Assembly (NCBI RefSeq): GCF_009789535.1
Contig: NZ_WSUT01000005.1
Coordinates: 558,001-622,000 of the forward strand
Length of the DNA: 64,000 nt
DNA from: Sphingomonas carotinifaciens
Lineage (GTDB): Bacteria > Pseudomonadota > Alphaproteobacteria > Sphingomonadales > Sphingomonadaceae
Reading direction: 5' to 3'
Shown: positions 11,344 through 20,256 of the stretch, piece after piece
Layout of the letters: every line of letters starts with the position of its first letter
Numbering within the stretch: position 1 is the stretch's first letter
The notes under the pieces: generated by a model
Databases searched by the model: none
The model's input: only the letters and a program-made list of their open reading frames with translations
What the model was told of the DNA's origin: nothing
Position numbers and translations under genes: made by a program

Positions 11344-12459
11344 ATGCACCCGGTCCCGCCCGCCCTGGCCTTCGCGCTCGTGCTCGCCGCCTGCAACCAG
11401 GCGCCGCCCGCCGAACCTTCGCCCGATCCCACCGCGACGCCGGCCACCGCCCCGACGCCTGCCGCCGCCACCGCCCCGGCCGCCGACTCCGGCGTCACCC
11501 CGAAGCTGGCCGATATCCGCGTCTTCCGGGACTGGGCGATCGCCTGCGACAATGGCGGCCTGTGCGAGGCGGCATCGCTCGCCGCGGGCAAGAACGGCGT
11601 GCTCGGCACCGGGCTGATCGTGCGGCGCGAGGGCGGCCCCGACGGCGCCGTCACCGTGCTGCTGCGCAAGGCCGATGGCCAGGTGGATACCGCCGCGGTC
11701 CAGGTCGATGGCAAGGTGGTGGCGCAGGGCCGACCCGATGGCAAGGCGCGCCTGCTCCTGACCGGGGACACCGCACGTCGTCTGGTCGATGCGATGATCG
11801 CCGGCCGCGTCGCCAGCATCCGCGTCGGGGAGCCGGTGGCCCTGTCGCTGTCCGGCCTGTCCGCCGCGATGCGCTATGCCGACGATCGACAGGGCCGCGT
11901 CGGCACCGTCACCGCGCTTGTCGCCAAAGGCGATCGCTCGGCCGACACCGTGCCCGCCGCCCCCGCCCCGCCCGTCGTCCGCGCCGCGAACCTCGCCGGC
12001 GCCCCCGCCGAAACGCCCACCGCCGCCGCCATCGCCAACACGCGCCGCCAACTGGAATGCCCCGCGGACGACTTCGGTCCGGTCAGCCAGGACGGCTACC
12101 GCCTCGACGCGCGCACGACGCTCGTCCTGCTGTCCTGCGGCTCGGGCGCCTACAACTTCATGACCAAGCCGCTGCTGCTCCGAGACGGCAAGCTGGCTCC
12201 GGCGCCGTTCGACATCGCCATGGATTTCGGTGAGCCCAAGCCCGCCGGCACCCCCGCCACGCTGGTCAACGCCGACTGGTCGGCCGACACTGGACGGCTG
12301 ACCAGTTGGGCCAAGGGTCGCGGCCTCGGCGACTGCGGCAGCCTGCAGCGCTTCGCCTGGGACGGCACGCGCTTCCGTCTGGTCGAGGCAAAATCGATGA
12401 CGGAATGTCGCGGCGCGATCGACCTCGTCAGCATCTGGCGCGCCGACGTGACCCGCTAA
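11344..12459 (+). CDS. Putative lipoprotein with DUF1176-like region
   Basis: This 371-residue exported protein starts with a hydrophobic signal ending in LAAC (Cys17), a lipobox. A long Pro/Ala/Thr linker (about 18-50) follows. The mature part begins [18 protein letters not shown] with paired cysteines, as in DUF1176 proteins, and three further pairs of Cys are spread to the C-terminus, suggesting disulfides in the periplasm. A second low-complexity Ala/Pro region lies near 205-235. Function is unknown. It is divergent from the dehydrogenase gene and lies 14 bases before the PEBP gene, with which it is probably co-transcribed. Confidence 0.65.
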   Translation: MHPVPPALAFALVLAACNQAPPAEPSPDPTATPATAPTPAAATAPAADSGVTPKLADIRVFRDWAIACDNGGLCEAASLAAGKNGVLGTGLIVRREGGPDGAVTVLLRKADGQVDTAAVQVDGKVVAQGRPDGKARLLLTGDTARRLVDAMIAGRVASIRVGEPVALSLSGLSAAMRYADDRQGRVGTVTALVAKGDRSADTVPAAPAPPVVRAANLAGAPAETPTAAAIANTRRQLECPADDFGPVSQDGYRLDARTTLVLLSCGSGAYNFMTKPLLLRDGKLAPAPFDIAMDFGEPKPAGTPATLVNADWSADTGRLTSWAKGRGLGDCGSLQRFAWDGTRFRLVEAKSMTECRGAIDLVSIWRADVTR

Positions 12460-12473
12460 CAGGAGACAAGGCC

Positions 12474-13097
12474 ATGCTCGAACATCTTCCCGCCTGGCTC
12501 GGCAAGGCTCTCGGCACCGTCCGCGCCGGAGCCGACGGATTGATGATCGCCCGGCCCGACCTGGGTCGCGGTTTCGACACGCTGTCGCTCACCAGCCCCG
12601 CCTTTGCCGATGGGGGCCGCCTGCCGCCACGCTTCACCGCGGATGGCGAAGGCGTGTCGCCGCCGCTCGTCTGGGGCGATCCGCCGGCGGGCACCGCCCA
12701 ACTGGCCCTGATCGTCGAGGATGCGGACGCGCCGACGCCGCAGCCGCTGGTCCATGCCATCGTTTGGGCGCTGCCGCCCGGTGCCGGTCATCTGGAGGAG
12801 GGCGCGATCGTCGCCGATGCCGCGGGCACGACCGATGGCGGCGATGTCGGGCGCAATTCCTATCTGCGGGAGGGCTGGCTGCCGCCCGATCCGCCGTCGG
12901 GGCATGGCGAGCACCGCTATGTCTTCCAACTGTTCGCGCTTGGCGACGATGTGGCGGATCCCGGCGATACGCCCGGGCGCGGTGCGATACTGGATGCGAT
13001 GGTCGGCCATGTGCTGGCGGCCGGGGTCCTCGTCGGCACCTATTCGCGCCAGGAGGAAGCGCCGGTGGGTCCGGTTGGCGCGGTGGCGCCGGGCTGA
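12474..13097 (+). CDS. YbhB/YbcL family (PEBP-like) protein
   Basis: This 207-residue protein has the phosphatidylethanolamine-binding-protein fold: [18 protein letters not shown], then [18 protein letters not shown] (the DPDAP-type ligand loop) and [15 protein letters not shown]. The bacterial family has no settled function. There is no signal peptide, so it is probably cytoplasmic. AGGAGA lies just upstream of the ATG at 12474. The gene follows the DUF1176-like lipoprotein gene closely and is convergent with the two microprotein genes. Confidence 0.88.
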   Translation: MLEHLPAWLGKALGTVRAGADGLMIARPDLGRGFDTLSLTSPAFADGGRLPPRFTADGEGVSPPLVWGDPPAGTAQLALIVEDADAPTPQPLVHAIVWALPPGAGHLEEGAIVADAAGTTDGGDVGRNSYLREGWLPPDPPSGHGEHRYVFQLFALGDDVADPGDTPGRGAILDAMVGHVLAAGVLVGTYSRQEEAPVGPVGAVAPG

Positions 13098-13120
13098 TCG
13101 TCCCGTCCGGCGGACAGGCC

Positions 13121-13213
13121 TCAGCCGATCATCAGCTGGGTCTGTCCGGCGATCAGGAGGACGGTGGTGCTGAACGCGGCAAAGCCGATCAGCAAGCTGC
13201 GGGTGATGGTCAT
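13121..13213 (-). CDS. Hydrophobic microprotein 2 (30 aa), unknown
   Basis: A 30-codon reading frame encodes MTITRSLLIGFAAFSTTVLL followed by a short polar end. It is one hydrophobic helix with a positive charge near the N-terminus, typical of a single-pass membrane peptide. AAGGAA lies 8 bases before the ATG. It follows the 35-codon gene at 13240 by 26 bases and is probably its operon partner behind the sigma-54 promoter at 13407. I recognise no family. A short type-I-toxin-like peptide is a possible alternative. Short length means it could be chance, but the ribosome site and the tandem arrangement argue otherwise. Confidence 0.5.
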   Translation of the reverse strand: MTITRSLLIGFAAFSTTVLLIAGQTQLMIG

Positions 13214-13239
13214 CACGATGGTTCCTTTGGCCGGCCGGA

Positions 13240-13347
13240 TCAGGCGATCGGAACGACGGGAACGGCGGCGCTGATCGCGATGGCGGCGAACACGAGCGCA
13301 CCGGCGACCGAGGCGATCTGGTGGCGAAGCGTGGAGAGCTGAAACAT
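13240..13347 (-). CDS. Hydrophobic microprotein 1 (35 aa), unknown
   Basis: A 35-codon frame has an N-terminal polar, basic stretch (MFQLSTLRHQ) and one Ala/Val/Ile-rich transmembrane helix (about 12-33). AAGGAC lies upstream of the ATG with suitable spacing. It is the first gene after a near-consensus -24/-12 promoter centred about 65 bases upstream. No homologue family is known to me. Inner-membrane insertion is inferred from hydrophobicity only. Confidence 0.55.
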   Translation of the reverse strand: MFQLSTLRHQIASVAGALVFAAIAISAAVPVVPIA

Positions 13348-13406
13348 TGGTCTTGTCCTTGGGTTTGCCGATCGAAGGACCATCCGACGATCGATACCCA
13401 AGGCTT

Positions 13407-13423
13407 TGCAGAACCCGTGCCAA
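13407..13423 (-). promoter_or_regulatory. Sigma-54 (-24/-12) promoter of the microprotein operon
   Basis: On the minus strand the sequence reads TTGGCACGGGTTCTGCA. The invariant GG (13421-13420) and GC (13409-13408) are exactly 10 bases apart, and TGGCACG-N4-CTGCA matches the consensus TGGCACG-N4-TTGCA at all but one position. A start near 13396 would give a leader of roughly 50 bases to the 35-codon gene. The sigma-54 activator at 789 shows that the genome uses this sigma factor. Confidence 0.7.
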
Positions 13424-13542
13424 GTACCGAAATCCACGGATTTCAGCCGATTTCCCGAAACCTGCCTGTCGCTATTGGCATAATCCGCCAATGGCCATCG
13501 GCATTTCCCGCCAAGGATCAGCGGAAAAATCAGGCGTGCGCG

Positions 13543-14586
13543 TCAGGCCGCGCAGACCTGATCGCGACCCTGGCTTTTGGCGGTGTAGAGAAGCTGGTCG
13601 GCGCGCACGAAAGCCCCCTCGTGGCTGTCGTCTGCGCGAATCGCGGTAACCCCGGCGGAGAAGGTGACCTGTCCAATGCCTTCCTCCGTGTCCCGCACCC
13701 GAAAGCGCCGCGCCGCCACGTCGGCGCGTGCTGAGTCGAGCAGGGCCGCCGCGTCGGTCAGCGATACGCCGCCGAGCAGGATCGCGAACTCCTCGCCGCC
13801 GTGGCGGCTGACCAGATGCCCCGTGCACGCCTTGGCCAGCATCTGCCCGATCACGCTCAACACCCGGTCGCCGACATGATGGCCATGGCGATCGTTGATC
13901 AGCTTGAACCGGTCGACGTCGCACACCGCGATGCAACAGGGTTCCTCCACCTCGCGGCACGCGGCGAACGCTTCCTCGAACGCCAGCCGATTCGCCAGGC
14001 CGGTCAGCGGATCGCGCCGCGCCGTCTCGCGCGCCTCGGCCAGCTTGGCGCGCAGCGCATCGGCCTCCGCCGTCGCCTGGGCCAGCCGCACCTCGGTATC
14101 GCGAATCCGTGCGATCATCCCGCCGGTCAGCGACGCGATCTGGTCCAGCCCGGCAACCGTCGGCTGGCGCGTAATCGCCGCCGCACTCTCCTCCAGATCA
14201 CGCCCGAAGCCCTGCGTCACCGCGTGCATCACCCGCACCGTTTCCGCAAACCCCTCCACCTGGCTCTGCGTCGCCGCCACCAATGCATCCGACCGCGCCT
14301 CGGGCGAGGGTTCGAACGTCCGCACCGGGGCCGGTGCGCTCTGCACGGGCGGGCCGTTCACCACCACGCCGCCCAGCCGGATCACGTCGTCATGCGCCAG
14401 CCGCACGCCTCCGTCGGTCAACGACGCCACCGCACGCGCGGTCGGCCCGTCGGGGTCCGTCATCAGGGCATGGACGAAACTGTAATGCGCCGGGTCCGGA
14501 CTCAACCGGTGATCCGCCAGGAACTGGCCGATCCGATCGAACAGGTCTTCCTTTTCGATCATGTCAGACCGCTTGGCACGAAACAT
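13543..14586 (-). CDS. GGDEF-domain diguanylate cyclase
   Basis: This 347-residue cytoplasmic protein should make cyclic di-GMP from two GTP. Residues 1-150 are an unclassified N-terminal region. A coiled-coil-like helix (about 160-190) leads into a GGDEF domain beginning RRDPLTGLANR. The active-site loop is GGEEF at 263-267, so catalysis is plausible. The product-inhibition RxxD motif expected just before it is absent (CTGH is at that position). No membrane segment is seen. GGGAGG lies 5 bases before the ATG at 14586. The gene lies just upstream of the sigma-54 microprotein operon on the same strand, separated by about 120 bases. Confidence 0.9.
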   Translation of the reverse strand: MFRAKRSDMIEKEDLFDRIGQFLADHRLSPDPAHYSFVHALMTDPDGPTARAVASLTDGGVRLAHDDVIRLGGVVVNGPPVQSAPAPVRTFEPSPEARSDALVAATQSQVEGFAETVRVMHAVTQGFGRDLEESAAAITRQPTVAGLDQIASLTGGMIARIRDTEVRLAQATAEADALRAKLAEARETARRDPLTGLANRLAFEEAFAACREVEEPCCIAVCDVDRFKLINDRHGHHVGDRVLSVIGQMLAKACTGHLVSRHGGEEFAILLGGVSLTDAAALLDSARADVAARRFRVRDTEEGIGQVTFSAGVTAIRADDSHEGAFVRADQLLYTAKSQGRDQVCAA

Positions 14587-14680
14587 TCAACCCTCCCGCA
14601 GGTCGGTACGGTTTAGGGCGGAACGGTTGAGAATGGGTGACCAACATAGTCATTCCGGATCGGTCGCGGTGCGTGCCGGA

Positions 14681-15217
14681 TCAGCGTGGCAGCGCGCGCA
14701 CCGCCGCCAGCGTCGTGGCGACATGCTCGGCCGGGTTCATGTCGTCATGGACAAAGGCGATTCGGCCGTCGCGGCCGATGACGTAGCTGGTGCGCGTCGT
14801 CACGCTGCGACCCTGCACTTCGCGGCCCAGCGCCACGTCATAGCCCTTGACCACCGCCGGCCCGGCGCTCGCCACCGGGAACTTGCCCGCGCATTCGGAG
14901 GCCGAGAAGGGCACCAGCCGTTCCACCGGGTCCGCCGACATGCCGATCACCTGTGCACCCGCGGCACGGAATTCCCCGATCTTGTCGGCAAAGGCGCGCG
15001 CTTCCGCATTGCAGCCGCTGGTGAAGGCGGCCGGGAAGAAATACAGCACCACCGGCCCCTTCTTCAGCTGCTGCGCCAGATGCACCTGGAACGGCTTGCC
15101 CGCCACCGCGCCATGGGTGGTGAAATCAGGCGCCTTGGCACCGGTCTTCAGGCTGGCACCGGCCGGTGCGGCAAGGATGCCGGCGGCCATCATGGCGGCG
15201 ATCAAGGGCAGGCGCAT
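14681..15217 (-). CDS. Exported peroxiredoxin (AhpC/TSA, BCP-like)
   Basis: This 178-residue thiol peroxidase has an N-terminal signal peptide (MRLPLIAAMMAAGILAAPAGA), so it should act in the periplasm. The peroxidatic Cys is C69 in FPAAFTSGC, and a second Cys, C109, could resolve it. The fold markers KAPDFTTHG, VVLYFFPAAFTSGC, GAQVIGMSADP and TSYVIGRDGRI are in order. Most BCP-type proteins are cytoplasmic, so the signal peptide is notable, though exported forms are common in sphingomonads. It reduces hydroperoxides; its electron donor is not evident nearby. Confidence 0.88.
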   Translation of the reverse strand: MRLPLIAAMMAAGILAAPAGASLKTGAKAPDFTTHGAVAGKPFQVHLAQQLKKGPVVLYFFPAAFTSGCNAEARAFADKIGEFRAAGAQVIGMSADPVERLVPFSASECAGKFPVASAGPAVVKGYDVALGREVQGRSVTTRTSYVIGRDGRIAFVHDDMNPAEHVATTLAAVRALPR

Positions 15218-15309
15218 GGGGCAGGTCTCCAGGGTCGTTGCCCTGTCGCTAGGCGTTAACCACGCACCCGTCCATTGCCGTTTTCCGACCATTCTCCTAG
15301 GTCGCGGAC

Positions 15310-16116
15310 ATGGCTGTACATTCTTCCGATATCGCGCTCGCGATGCGCCTCGCCGACGCCGCCGGTGCCGCGATTCGCCCCTGGTTCCGCCGCGCCGATA
15401 TCGGATTGGAAATCAAGGATGACCGCTCCCCCGTCACCCGCGCCGACCGCGAGGCGGAAGCCGCGATGCGCCGCCTGCTCGATGCCGAACGCTCGGGCGA
15501 CGGCGTGGTCGGCGAGGAATATGGCACCAAGGAGGGCGTCACCGGGCGGCAATGGGTGCTGGACCCGATCGACGGCACGCGCAGCTTCACCGTCGGCCGC
15601 CCGATCTTCGGCACGCTGATCGCCTTGGTCGAGGATGGCTGGCCGATCCTCGGCATCATCGACCAGCCGATCGCAGGCGAGCGCTGGCTGGGCGTCGCCG
15701 GCCGCCCGACCACCTTCAACGGCCAGCCCGCCCGCACCCGCGCCTGCCCGCAACTGGACGGCGCGATCATCGCCACCACCAGCCCGCACCTCTTCGCGGA
15801 GGGCGACGTGCCGCACTATATGGCGCTCGTCGCCGCGATCAGCGGTGGCAACCCCCGCCAGGGCCCGGTCTATGGCGGCGACTGCTATAATTACGGCCTG
15901 CTCGCCTCGGGCCACCTCGACATCGTCGCCGAGTCGGGCCTGCAACTCTATGATTTCGCCGCACTCGTGCCGATCGTGGAGGGTGCCGGCGGCCGCATGT
16001 GCGACTGGAACGGCGACCCCCTCACCGCCGCCAGCCCCGGCCACGTCCTCGCGATCGGCGACCCCGCCCGCACCGACGACGTGCTGGAAGCGCTGCACGG
16101 CGTTCACGAGCATTAA
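15310..16116 (+). CDS. hisN: Histidinol-phosphatase (inositol monophosphatase family) HisN
   Basis: This 268-residue Mg-dependent phosphatase has metal-site motifs GEEYG (about 69-73), WVLDPIDGTRSF (about 83-94) and YDFAALVPIVEGAGG (about 218-232). The combination GGDCYNYGLLASGHLDIV and the C-terminal block resemble the HisN branch, which carries out the eighth step of histidine synthesis in actinobacteria and many alphaproteobacteria. Other inositol-monophosphatase activities cannot be fully excluded. It is divergent from the peroxiredoxin gene and convergent with the AsmA gene 12 bases away. Confidence 0.85.
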   Translation: MAVHSSDIALAMRLADAAGAAIRPWFRRADIGLEIKDDRSPVTRADREAEAAMRRLLDAERSGDGVVGEEYGTKEGVTGRQWVLDPIDGTRSFTVGRPIFGTLIALVEDGWPILGIIDQPIAGERWLGVAGRPTTFNGQPARTRACPQLDGAIIATTSPHLFAEGDVPHYMALVAAISGGNPRQGPVYGGDCYNYGLLASGHLDIVAESGLQLYDFAALVPIVEGAGGRMCDWNGDPLTAASPGHVLAIGDPARTDDVLEALHGVHEH

Positions 16117-16128
16117 GGCGCCCCCGCC

Positions 16129-18234
16129 CTAGAAAATACCCAGGAATTTCTTGCGCTGCGCCTTGCGTTCCGGCTCGCTCTGCTTGCCGTCCTTGCTCTT
16201 GGCGGTCGTGCCCTTGCCGACATCCTCGCGCTGCTCGCCATCCTTGGTCTTCTGGGCACTGGCCCGCGCGCCCGCCAGCACCGGGCCGCATGCCGCCGCC
16301 TTGGCATCGCCCACATCGACAAAGGCCAGCACGCCCGCCAGCGGCGTCGCCACCACCGCCAGCCCCAGTCCCGCGCCCGCGCGCGCCAGCAGGTCGCCGC
16401 TGATCGGATTGATCCCGGGCGCCGCGAAGCTGCCGGTCAGCCCGACCGGCGACTGGCCGGAGAACAGGCTGACCCGCTTGCTGTCCGCACGAAACGCCAG
16501 GTCAATCGCCTCGTTGCGGAAGCTGAAGCCGCCGCGCGCCACGATCACGTTCTTGCTGGTGTCGATCAGCACCGGGTCGGCCGCGGCGATCCCGCGCCGG
16601 ACGGTGAAGCCGATCAGCCCGCAATTGATCCGCACCGGCTCCTTCAGCCGCTGCTCGAACATCTTCTGGACAAAGGTGCCCAGATCCAGCTCGGCCAGCT
16701 CGGCGTTACGCGTCCACAGTGTACCCGCCGGCAGGATGAAGGCGATCCGCCCGTTCGCACTGGCCAGCGAATCGTGGATCGTGTCGCCCCGCCCGTTCAG
16801 GTCGACGCGACCCTTCACCACGCCCGACGTGCCCGCCTCCGCCACGCCCCAGCCCGCCAGCAACCGCCCCAGCGGCGTCGGCGCCAGCCGGATGTCATAG
16901 TGCACCGCGCTCGGCCGCGACCGGGTGTCGAACGTCACGTCCGACGCCACGTTGCCGCGCGCCATCGCAAAGGTCAGCGGCGACAGCACCAGCTTGCCCC
17001 GCTCCAGGTCCAGCGTCAGGTCGACATTGCTGATCGGCAGGTTGCGCGACCGCACCCGCCCGATCGTCCATTTCAGGTCCGCGTCGAACCGCTGCATCGT
17101 ATCGATGGGGAAGCGCGCATCTGGTAACAGCCGCTGCCCCCCCGCGCCCGTCGCCGCGGCGGCCGCGACCGCACCCTTGTCGGCGACGATATCGGGATTG
17201 TAGCCGATGAAGGGCGCGGCATCGATGATGTCCAGCGTCCGGGTCGCCAGCGTCGAATCGAGGTGCAGCCGCGCGCCATTGGTGATGGTCAGCGTGCCCG
17301 CCAGATCGGTATCGCCCGCCTTGCCCGTCATCTGGGTGAAGCGGTACACCTCGCCGTCCTTCACCAGCCGGCTGCGCAACTGGTAGGCGCGCGTTTGCGG
17401 GATCGCCACGTCGATGATCGCCAGGAGCGTCGACAGGTCACGCCCGCGCGCGCTCGTGCGAAGCGGCACATTCTCGATATCCGCGATCGACGGCAGCGTT
17501 CCTGCAACATCGACCACATTGCCCGCCGCGCGCATCCGCGCGACCAGCTCGTTCTTGCCGCGGTTGACGGTGGCGTCGGGCGATAACAGCCGCGCGGTCA
17601 CGGTGAACGGTGTGCCGCGGATCAGCCCTTTGCCCTTTACCCCCACCGCCTTGCCGATCCGCGCGTCCTCGGACCGGATATCCTCGATCCCCAGGTCGGC
17701 GAGCAACCGCATGCGCGGATCGACATAGCGCACGCTGGTGCCGCGCACGCTCGCCACGTCGATGCGCGGGAAGTCCAGCGGCTTGCCGCCCTTCTTCTCG
17801 CTGAACGTCCAGCTGTTGGTCGAATGGTCCGGCTTCCACTCCAGGTCGACCGCGCCGTTCTGCAGGTCCAGCCAGTACAGCCGGCGCTTCCCGAAGATCA
17901 GCGACAGGGGCGCGATGCGCGTGTCGATCCGGTCGGCGGTGAACAGGTTCGGCCGGCTCGCCCAGGCCGGATTGGAGATCGACAGCCGTTCGGCATAGAG
18001 CTTGATCCGCAAGGGCGCGAAATAAAGCTGGAAGTCGCCGCCGACGCGCACCGTCCGGTTGGTCAGCCCGCCGACGATCGATTCGAACGGCCGCTTCAGG
18101 AACCGTCCCTTGGTGACGAACAGCACCAGCCACACCGCAAGGATCGCGATCAGGATGCCCGCGCCCACGCGCAACAGGATGCGCCTGCGCCGGGATGTCT
18201 CCGGCGTGCCCGCCGTCGGTGTGGCCGTTTCCAT
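16129..18234 (-). CDS. AsmA family protein
   Basis: This 701-residue protein has one N-terminal membrane anchor (about 18-40) and a long periplasmic part. AsmA proteins are large beta-rich periplasmic bridges that are thought to help phospholipid traffic to the outer membrane. The N-terminal AsmA region has [20 protein letters not shown], and the C-terminal AsmA region has the [23 protein letters not shown] signature and CGLIGFTV. The extreme C-terminus is a Lys/Glu/Ser-rich tail ending KKFLGIF. Start is uncertain: an ATG at 18273 would add 13 residues, and neither site has a good ribosome site. Confidence 0.87.
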   Translation of the reverse strand: METATPTAGTPETSRRRRILLRVGAGILIAILAVWLVLFVTKGRFLKRPFESIVGGLTNRTVRVGGDFQLYFAPLRIKLYAERLSISNPAWASRPNLFTADRIDTRIAPLSLIFGKRRLYWLDLQNGAVDLEWKPDHSTNSWTFSEKKGGKPLDFPRIDVASVRGTSVRYVDPRMRLLADLGIEDIRSEDARIGKAVGVKGKGLIRGTPFTVTARLLSPDATVNRGKNELVARMRAAGNVVDVAGTLPSIADIENVPLRTSARGRDLSTLLAIIDVAIPQTRAYQLRSRLVKDGEVYRFTQMTGKAGDTDLAGTLTITNGARLHLDSTLATRTLDIIDAAPFIGYNPDIVADKGAVAAAAATGAGGQRLLPDARFPIDTMQRFDADLKWTIGRVRSRNLPISNVDLTLDLERGKLVLSPLTFAMARGNVASDVTFDTRSRPSAVHYDIRLAPTPLGRLLAGWGVAEAGTSGVVKGRVDLNGRGDTIHDSLASANGRIAFILPAGTLWTRNAELAELDLGTFVQKMFEQRLKEPVRINCGLIGFTVRRGIAAADPVLIDTSKNVIVARGGFSFRNEAIDLAFRADSKRVSLFSGQSPVGLTGSFAAPGINPISGDLLARAGAGLGLAVVATPLAGVLAFVDVGDAKAAACGPVLAGARASAQKTKDGEQREDVGKGTTAKSKDGKQSEPERKAQRKKFLGIF

Positions 18235-18399
18235 GCCAGTGCCAAGCGCCCGACGCCCGTTACGGTTCCGCATCGGTTGCAAAGCGCATGGTCCCGCGTT
18301 AAGGGCCCCGCTTCCTCGATCCTGCGCGTGGAACGATGGCCCGGCCAGTATGGGCTGCCGCGGCTGTTATTCGCATGGGGTCAAACCGAAAGGACCAAA

Positions 18400-18603
18400 A
18401 TGCCCAAGCTCAAGACCAAGAGCGGCGTCAAGAAGCGCTTCAAGCTCACCGCCACCGGCAAGCTGAAGCACGGCGTCGCCGGCAAGCGCCACCGCCTCAT
18501 CAGCCACAACGGCAAGTACATCCGCCAGAACCGCGGCACCTCGGTCCTCTCCGACGCCGACACCAAGACCGTGAAGGCCTGGGCGCCTTACGGCCTGAAC
18601 TGA
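18400..18603 (+). CDS. rpmI: Ribosomal protein bL35
   Basis: This 67-residue basic protein of the large subunit begins [20 protein letters not shown] and ends [11 protein letters not shown], both family signatures. AAAGGACC lies before the ATG. It is the first gene of the rpmI-rplT pair; infC, often upstream in other bacteria, is not adjacent here. Confidence 0.98.
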   Translation: MPKLKTKSGVKKRFKLTATGKLKHGVAGKRHRLISHNGKYIRQNRGTSVLSDADTKTVKAWAPYGLN

Positions 18604-18626
18604 GCGACAAGGGAAGGATTTAGGAT

Positions 18627-18992
18627 ATGGCACGCGTCAAGCGCGGTGTAACCACCCGGGCCAAGCACAAGCGGATTCTCGGTGCAGCCAAGGGCTATTA
18701 TGGTCGCCGCAAGAACACCATCCGCATCGCCCGTCAGGCCGTCGAGAAGGCCGGCCAGTATGCGTATCGCGACCGCAAGGTTAAGAAGCGGACCTTCCGT
18801 GGTCTGTGGATCCAGCGCATCAACGCCGGCGTCCGCGCCGAGGGCCTGAACTATTCGCAGTTCATGCACGGCCTGAAGCTGGCGGGCATCGACCTGGACC
18901 GCAAGGTCCTGGCCGACATCGCCATGCACGAGAGCGCGGCCTTCTCCGCGATCATCGCGCAGGCTAAGGCGGCGCTTCCGCAGGCTGCCTGA
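18627..18992 (+). CDS. rplT: Ribosomal protein bL20
   Basis: This 121-residue protein binds 23S rRNA and is needed early in 50S assembly. The start [18 protein letters not shown] and the stretch [12 protein letters not shown] are typical. It begins 23 bases after rpmI and is followed by a strong terminator. Confidence 0.98.
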   Translation: MARVKRGVTTRAKHKRILGAAKGYYGRRKNTIRIARQAVEKAGQYAYRDRKVKKRTFRGLWIQRINAGVRAEGLNYSQFMHGLKLAGIDLDRKVLADIAMHESAAFSAIIAQAKAALPQAA

Positions 18993-19019
18993 CGGCACCG
19001 GTCGAAGCGACAGGAAACA

Positions 19020-19053
19020 GGGCGTCGGTGGCAACACCGGCGCCCTTTTCTTT
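19020..19053 (+). terminator. Rho-independent terminator of rpmI-rplT
   Basis: An 11-bp stem GGGCGTCGGTG / CACCGGCGCCC with a GCAA tetraloop and one G-U pair is followed by TTTTCTTT. Confidence 0.9.
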
Positions 19054-19058
19054 GCGCG

Positions 19059-19083
19059 CCCTCTCCCCCCCACGGGGAGAGGG
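19059..19083. repeat. Short copy of the CCCTCTCCC palindromic repeat
   Basis: CCCTCTCCCC / GGGGAGAGGG arms around a 5-base loop, placed between the rplT terminator and pheS. Only the first hairpin of the family is present. Confidence 0.6.
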
Positions 19084-19134
19084 AAAGAAGGCCACTCTTT
19101 CGCTTTCGCCCCTCCGCCGCTAGGGCTCCTGCGC

Positions 19135-20256
19135 ATGGTGACCGACACACATGAACTGGACCAGCTTCGAGCCCACCTGCTCGTCGCGATCGAAGCCGCC
19201 ACCGCGCTCGACGCGCTCGACACGGTACGCGTCGACGCCCTCGGCAAGCAGGGCCGCATCACCGGCCTGCTGAAGACCCTCGGCAAGATGACCCCCGAGG
19301 AGCGCCAGCAACAGGGCCCCGCGATCCACGCCTTGCGCGAATCCGTCACCGAGGCGATCGCCACCCGCAAGGCGGCACTGGAAAAGGCCGCGCTCGACGC
19401 CAGGCTCGCGGCCGAAACGCTCGACATGACGCTGCCCGTCGATGCCGTCGCCCCCGGCACCGTGCACCCGGTTTCCCAGGTCATGGACGAACTGGCCGAA
19501 ATCTTCGCCGATCTCGGCTTCGCGGTCGCCACCGGGCCGGAGATCGAGGACGACTGGCACAACTTCACCGCGCTCAACATCCCGGAATCGCACCCTGCGC
19601 GCGCGATGCACGACACATTCTACTGCGAGGAACCGAGCACGGCCGGCGGCGGCTTTGCCGACGCCGCCGGCCGCGCGACGCGGATGCTCCTGCGCACGCA
19701 CACCAGCCCCGTGCAGATCCGCACGATGCTGGAGCAGAAGCCCCCGATCCGCATCATCGCGCCCGGCCGCACCTACCGTTCCGATTCGGACGCCACCCAC
19801 ACCCCGATGTTCCATCAGGTCGAAGGGCTCGTCATCGACAAGGGCATCACGCTCGGCCACCTGAAATGGACGCTGGAGACCTTTCTCAAGGCGTTCTTCG
19901 AGCGTGACGACATCGTGCTGCGCCTGCGCCCCAGCTATTTCCCCTTCACCGAACCCTCGGCGGAGGTCGATGTCGGCTTCTCGATGGTGAAGGGCAAGCG
20001 CGTGATCGGCGGCGCCGAAGGCTGGATGGAGGTGCTGGGCTCCGGCATGGTCCATCCCAAGGTCATCGCCGCCTGCGGGCTCGACCCGAACGAGTGGCAG
20101 GGCTTCGCTTTTGGCTGCGGCATCGACCGGCTCGCCATGCTGAAATACGGCATGGACGACCTGCGCGCCTTTTTCGACGGCGATATTCGCTGGCTGAAGC
20201 ATTACGGCTTCGCCGCTCTCGACGTTCCCACGCTGTCCGGAGGGGTCGGCGCATGA
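19135..20256 (+). CDS. pheS: Phenylalanyl-tRNA synthetase alpha subunit
   Basis: This 373-residue catalytic subunit of the alpha2-beta2 enzyme charges tRNA-Phe. An N-terminal helical coiled-coil (about 1-90) that contacts tRNA is followed by the class II core: [13 protein letters not shown], motif 2 around [30 protein letters not shown] and motif 3 [14 protein letters not shown] one codon downstream is an alternative start. The stop overlaps the pheT start (ATGA), so the two subunits are coupled. Confidence 0.98.
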   Translation: MVTDTHELDQLRAHLLVAIEAATALDALDTVRVDALGKQGRITGLLKTLGKMTPEERQQQGPAIHALRESVTEAIATRKAALEKAALDARLAAETLDMTLPVDAVAPGTVHPVSQVMDELAEIFADLGFAVATGPEIEDDWHNFTALNIPESHPARAMHDTFYCEEPSTAGGGFADAAGRATRMLLRTHTSPVQIRTMLEQKPPIRIIAPGRTYRSDSDATHTPMFHQVEGLVIDKGITLGHLKWTLETFLKAFFERDDIVLRLRPSYFPFTEPSAEVDVGFSMVKGKRVIGGAEGWMEVLGSGMVHPKVIAACGLDPNEWQGFAFGCGIDRLAMLKYGMDDLRAFFDGDIRWLKHYGFAALDVPTLSGGVGA

